A DNA stretch of 8,954 nt, taken from NCBI GenBank assembly GCA_003649745.1, contig QMST01000015.1, positions 1 to 8,954 of the forward strand, in the 5' to 3' direction. Positions 6,209-8,954 of this stretch are shown here, piece by piece. Positions within the stretch are counted from its first letter, which is position 1. Each line of letters opens with the position of its first letter. The notes under the pieces are model-generated. The model had not been told where the DNA came from. It searched no databases and saw only the letters and a program-made list of their open reading frames with translations. The DNA comes from Thermoplasmata archaeon. GTDB taxonomy: Archaea > Thermoplasmatota > E2 > DHVEG-1 > B8-G13. The translations under genes and the position numbers were made by a program.

Positions 6209-6982
6209 ATGTCATGGATTAAGTTTCTCGGAACAGCTGGTGCCCGTTTCGTAGTCATGAAACAGTTGAGAGCATCTGGTGGATTATGGGTTAACATAGA
6301 TGAGGCAAACATCCTGGTAGATCCTGGCCCAGGCTGTCTGGTAAAATGTAACTCTAGTAAACCCAGGCTTGACCCAATGGATTTGGATGCAATTATTCTA
6401 ACACATCGCCACCTAGATCATTCAAATGATGTAAACATTATGGTTGAAGCCATGACCAATGGTGGCTTTAAGAGAAAAGGTGAGCTTTATGCGCCAAGAG
6501 ATGCCTTAGAAGGGAATGACCCTGTAGTGTTGAAGTATGTTAGAAACATGGTGAGCAATGTAAAGGTGCTTCATGAAAAAGAAAATTACCATGTTAGAAA
6601 CGTTGTTTTTGAGACACCTGTGAAACATGTACATGGTGTTGAAACCTATGGGTTGAATTTTAAAAACAAAACTGGTGAAAACATCCTCTCTCTGATCTCT
6701 GACACGAGATATTTCAACGGTTTAGAAAGATTTTACACAGGTGATATAGTGATTATAAACGTGGTTCGTTTTAAACCGATGAAAAACCTTGATCACTTAT
6801 GCTTCGCTGATGCAGAAAGGATTATTAGGAAAAACAAACCTAGGCAAACAGTGCTCACGCATTTCGGCATGACTATGCTAAGGGAGAAACCATGGGAGTT
6901 AGCTAAATCATTGTCTAAAAAACTGGGTGTAAAGGTTGTTGCTGCCAGTGATGGTATGACGATAGATTTAGAAAACATATAA
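6209..6982 (+). CDS. Metallo-beta-lactamase-fold hydrolase
   Basis: This 257-aa protein has a complete dinuclear metal site of the MBL superfamily. The signature THRHLDH gives His66, His68, Asp70 and His71. Further ligands are His142 (in HVHGVETYG), Asp165 (in ISDTRYF) and His218 (in LTHFG). The opening strand LGTAGARFVV and the ILVDPGPGCLVK block are typical of small archaeal and clostridial MBL proteins. There is no added domain, such as an RNA-binding KH or a beta-CASP region, so an mRNA-processing nuclease of the CPSF type is unlikely. The substrate is unknown; phosphodiester or thioester hydrolysis are both possible. It is a cytoplasmic protein. It follows the DUF429 gene by 15 bases and precedes the radical SAM gene by 34. 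The ATG at 6209 gives the usual short lead into the first beta strand. Confidence 0.92.
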   Translation: MSWIKFLGTAGARFVVMKQLRASGGLWVNIDEANILVDPGPGCLVKCNSSKPRLDPMDLDAIILTHRHLDHSNDVNIMVEAMTNGGFKRKGELYAPRDALEGNDPVVLKYVRNMVSNVKVLHEKENYHVRNVVFETPVKHVHGVETYGLNFKNKTGENILSLISDTRYFNGLERFYTGDIVIINVVRFKPMKNLDHLCFADAERIIRKNKPRQTVLTHFGMTMLREKPWELAKSLSKKLGVKVVAASDGMTIDLENI

Positions 6983-6984
6983 AA
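6977..6984 (+). promoter_or_regulatory. Possible box A for the radical SAM gene
   Basis: ATATAAAA overlaps the end of the MBL hydrolase gene and is centred about 37 bases before the ATG at 7017. It would allow the radical SAM gene to be transcribed on its own as well as from upstream. No Shine-Dalgarno sequence is seen before 7017. Confidence 0.3.
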
Positions 6985-7016
6985 CCAGTTTAAGACTTTA
7001 CTATCTTCTAGTAAAA

Positions 7017-8006
7017 ATGAGAATGTTCCTACCACGTTATTATGATATTCTAGAGGGTAATAATATTGCAAAATATGTTCTCTGTAAACATGTACCTGTT
7101 GATTTTGAGTATAATGATACCTTGGATGAGCTATGGGTTAAACATGATAATGCTGTTGAAGAAATGAGGGTTGAAGAAAAACCGCCGAGATTGTCTCTTC
7201 TTGATTTGAAAATAGAAATCGCTAGTAGGATTTTCCAAAGTTGCATTTTTTGCGAGAGAAGATGTCAAGTGGATAGAAGAGAAAAAATAGGAAACTGTGG
7301 AGTGAGAGAGAGCAGGGTTGCATCTGAGTTTCTTCATATTGGGGAGGAATACATGCTTATACCATCTTACACAGTGTTTTTTAGCGGCTGCCCATTTCAT
7401 TGTGTGTTTTGTCAAAACTGGGATATCAGTCAAAACCCAAAAGCAGGAATGTATATCCAACCAGAGAGACTTACTGAAATGATAAAACATCGGTTTGAGA
7501 GCGGCGCAAAAAATGTGAACTGGGTAGGTGGTGACCCCATACCAAACCTGCCATATATACTAAGGGTGCTAAAACTTTGTGATGTGAACATTCCTCAGAT
7601 CTGGAACTCCAACATGTACTGCTCAGTTGAAACCATGAAACTGTTAAATGGTGTGATCGATCTTTATCTAACAGATTTTAAATATGGTAGAGATGAGTGT
7701 GCAAAACGTCTCTCCCTAGTTGATAACTACATGAAAGTTGTCAGGAGAAACCATAAGATAGCATACATGCAGGGTGAGATGATAATCAGACATCTTGTTC
7801 TACCAAACCATGTAGAATGCTGTACAAAACCAGTGTTAGAATGGATAAAGGAAAACACTCCATATGCAATTGTGAACATAATGCCACAGTACAGACCAGA
7901 GTTCAGAGCACACAAATATGATGACATCTCCACGACATTAGAACCTGAGGAATTCAACGAGGCGGTAGAATATGCAAGAAAACTAGGTTTAAACCTTGTA
8001 GAATAA
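7017..8006 (+). CDS. PflX-like radical SAM protein
   Basis: This 329-aa protein is a radical S-adenosylmethionine enzyme. The cluster motif is GCPFHCVFCQNWDIS, with Cys125, Cys129 and Cys132 in the CxxxCxxC pattern that binds [4Fe-4S] and cleaves SAM. Before it is a second cysteine set, Cys76, Cys79, Cys83 and Cys94 (CIFCERRCQVDRR and GNCGV), typical of the PflX group (COG1313) and able to bind another metal or cluster. NWVGGDP (168-174) fits the GGE-like SAM-binding motif, and YLTDFKYG (217-224) and NIMPQY (287-292) are further family blocks. An N-terminal segment of about 70 residues (PRYYDILEGN and on) precedes the first cysteine. PflX proteins resemble pyruvate formate-lyase activases, but their target is not known, and no glycyl-radical enzyme is in the window. 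An ATG two codons later (7023) is equally possible. The gene ends in a hairpin shared with the convergent gene. Confidence 0.92.
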   Translation: MRMFLPRYYDILEGNNIAKYVLCKHVPVDFEYNDTLDELWVKHDNAVEEMRVEEKPPRLSLLDLKIEIASRIFQSCIFCERRCQVDRREKIGNCGVRESRVASEFLHIGEEYMLIPSYTVFFSGCPFHCVFCQNWDISQNPKAGMYIQPERLTEMIKHRFESGAKNVNWVGGDPIPNLPYILRVLKLCDVNIPQIWNSNMYCSVETMKLLNGVIDLYLTDFKYGRDECAKRLSLVDNYMKVVRRNHKIAYMQGEMIIRHLVLPNHVECCTKPVLEWIKENTPYAIVNIMPQYRPEFRAHKYDDISTTLEPEEFNEAVEYARKLGLNLVE

Positions 8007-8030
8007 AAAAACAGCTTTTGTGTTTTTTTA
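8004..8030. terminator. Bidirectional hairpin terminator containing both stop codons
   Basis: A perfect 10-bp inverted repeat, TAAAAAAACA (8004-8013) and TGTTTTTTTA (8021-8030), encloses a 7-base loop GCTTTTG. Read rightward it ends in seven Ts after the radical SAM gene; read leftward it also ends in seven Ts after the surface-protein gene. The first three bases of each arm, on its own strand, are the TAA stop of that gene. The T tract is enough for archaeal termination; the A-T rich stem itself is weak. Confidence 0.65.
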
Positions 8031-8927
8031 GTATTGCCTGTACCACCATACAGCAAACAAGGCGATAGTGCCAATAGCGATTATAACACTTACAAGTATC
8101 CAGTTTCCAATTATCAGTGAAAGAAAACTGGTTTCTTTGCCAAACACGGTTATATCTACCTTAGCGCTACTATAACCGTTTTTCTCAGCTGTTATCTCAT
8201 AATATCTATCATTTGTAATCAAAGGAGCTGTGAATATAACACTACCATTTTCATCAGTGGAAAGGTTTTTACCATCGAATTCAACTGTTGCATTCTCCAC
8301 AGGTTTCCCATCAGCTGTTTTCACAAACACTTCAAATTGTTCCCCTGCATTTATTCCACTTCTAACATCTATAGTCAAGGTTTTATCCACATCAAGGATT
8401 CTTACAGTCTTAAAACCAGGTATGTAGAGTATCTTCTCCGCTAGTATCATAATGGTTTCCTCAGAAGAGGTTACATTTGGCGCAGTAATTTGTACCATGC
8501 CGCTTTCGTTTGTCTCATATGCCCCACTAAAGGTAAGAATACCAACGAGAGAAACTTTGGCATCTTTCACAGGTTCACCAGAGTAATCCGTAACCATTAC
8601 CGAAAAGTTTTGTCCTTCTTCAACCTCATCGACAGTTGTCACAACCAAGCCTCTCTTAAAACCAGTTTTGTCAATGAGCTTGTCCCTTAAATCATTCAAT
8701 GTAGTTTCAATCTCATCATTAACCTCAACATTGTTGTTCACGATGTTATTTATAAATTTTTTAACACCATCTAAAAAACCCTTTCCAGTATCATTTGTGA
8801 ATCTTATGTCAAAATTCCCATTGTTTGGCACCAATTTTAAACTCTTAGCATCAATTATTACACCAGTTAGTAGTGAGAATAATAATATTGTTATTATATA
8901 CCCGCATAATATTATACTAGTTTTCAT
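8028..8927 (-). CDS. Secreted, membrane-anchored protein with tandem Ig-like domains
   Basis: This 299-aa protein appears to be on the cell surface. It starts with a signal peptide or signal anchor (MKTSI, then a hydrophobic run to about residue 25) and ends with a membrane helix (about 268-296) and the short tail RQY. Between them are an Asn-rich charged linker (45-90) and two related beta-rich units at about 96-180 and 181-262. Each has the pattern of archaeal Ig-like or carboxypeptidase-regulatory-like domains: EEGQNFSVMVTDYSGEPVKDAKV matches AGEQFEVFVKTADGKPVENATV, and each has a later ESG or ENG turn before VQITAP or VIFTAP. Seven N-glycosylation sequons (Asn45, 107, 140, 151, 212, 221, 227) support an extracellular position. 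The function is unknown; it could be an S-layer-associated or adhesion protein. Unlike most other genes here it has a clear ribosome binding site. Confidence 0.9.
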   Translation of the reverse strand: MKTSIILCGYIITILLFSLLTGVIIDAKSLKLVPNNGNFDIRFTNDTGKGFLDGVKKFINNIVNNNVEVNDEIETTLNDLRDKLIDKTGFKRGLVVTTVDEVEEGQNFSVMVTDYSGEPVKDAKVSLVGILTFSGAYETNESGMVQITAPNVTSSEETIMILAEKILYIPGFKTVRILDVDKTLTIDVRSGINAGEQFEVFVKTADGKPVENATVEFDGKNLSTDENGSVIFTAPLITNDRYYEITAEKNGYSSAKVDITVFGKETSFLSLIIGNWILVSVIIAIGTIALFAVWWYRQY

Positions 8928-8935
8928 CTTAGACT

Positions 8936-8942
8936 ATCACCT
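8936..8942 (-). promoter_or_regulatory. Shine-Dalgarno of the surface-protein gene
   Basis: On the minus strand AGGTGAT lies 8 bases before the ATG at 8927. It matches seven bases of GGAGGTGAT, the complement of the archaeal 16S rRNA 3' end, and it fixes the start codon. It is the strongest ribosome binding site in the window and implies a leader long enough to carry it; the promoter lies beyond the window. Confidence 0.7.
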
Positions 8943-8954
8943 ACCACTACACAA

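Overview
The window looks like chromosomal DNA of an AT-rich archaeon. The evidence is a Hel308-type helicase, a Cgi121 subunit of KEOPS, an archaeal/plant-type D-aminoacyl-tRNA deacylase, a tRNA without encoded CCA, TATA-like boxes about 25-37 bases before several starts, and mostly no Shine-Dalgarno sequences (short or near-leaderless leaders). A one-polypeptide fusion of an O6-alkylguanine-DNA alkyltransferase (AGT) domain to endonuclease V is, from memory, known from Ferroplasma acidarmanus. This makes a Thermoplasmata-related euryarchaeon plausible but not proven.

Layout. (1) Bases 1-2802: a short promoter region, then hel308 and cgi121, separated by one base and almost certainly co-transcribed. 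(2) Bases 2803-2909: a tRNA-Arg(GCG) gene with a box A that overlaps the cgi121 stop in a 14-bp palindrome. (3) Bases 2910-3753: no intact gene; it holds the remains of a secreted or membrane protein gene, broken by several frame changes and in-frame stops (2968-3672). (4) Bases 3754-5583: dtdA (+) converging on the AGT-endonuclease V fusion gene (-), with the two stop codons overlapping in TTATAA. (5) Bases 5584-8006: a rightward run of a DUF429 protein, a metallo-beta-lactamase-fold hydrolase and a PflX-like radical SAM protein. The DUF429 gene is divergent from the fusion gene. (6) Bases 8028-8927 (-): an exported, membrane-anchored, Ig-like repeat protein, converging on the radical SAM gene across a perfect hairpin that contains both stop codons.

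Functionally the window is mostly genome and translation maintenance: fork-repair helicase, tRNA modification subunit, a tRNA, D-aminoacyl-tRNA proofreading, and repair of alkylated and deaminated bases. It also has two conserved metalloenzymes of unknown substrate and a cell-surface protein. I see no CRISPR array, insertion sequence, integrase or other accessory system, and no convincing unknown multi-gene system. The most unusual items are the fusion repair enzyme with its altered PCYK active site, the decayed membrane-protein gene beside the tRNA, and the stop-codon hairpin between convergent genes.
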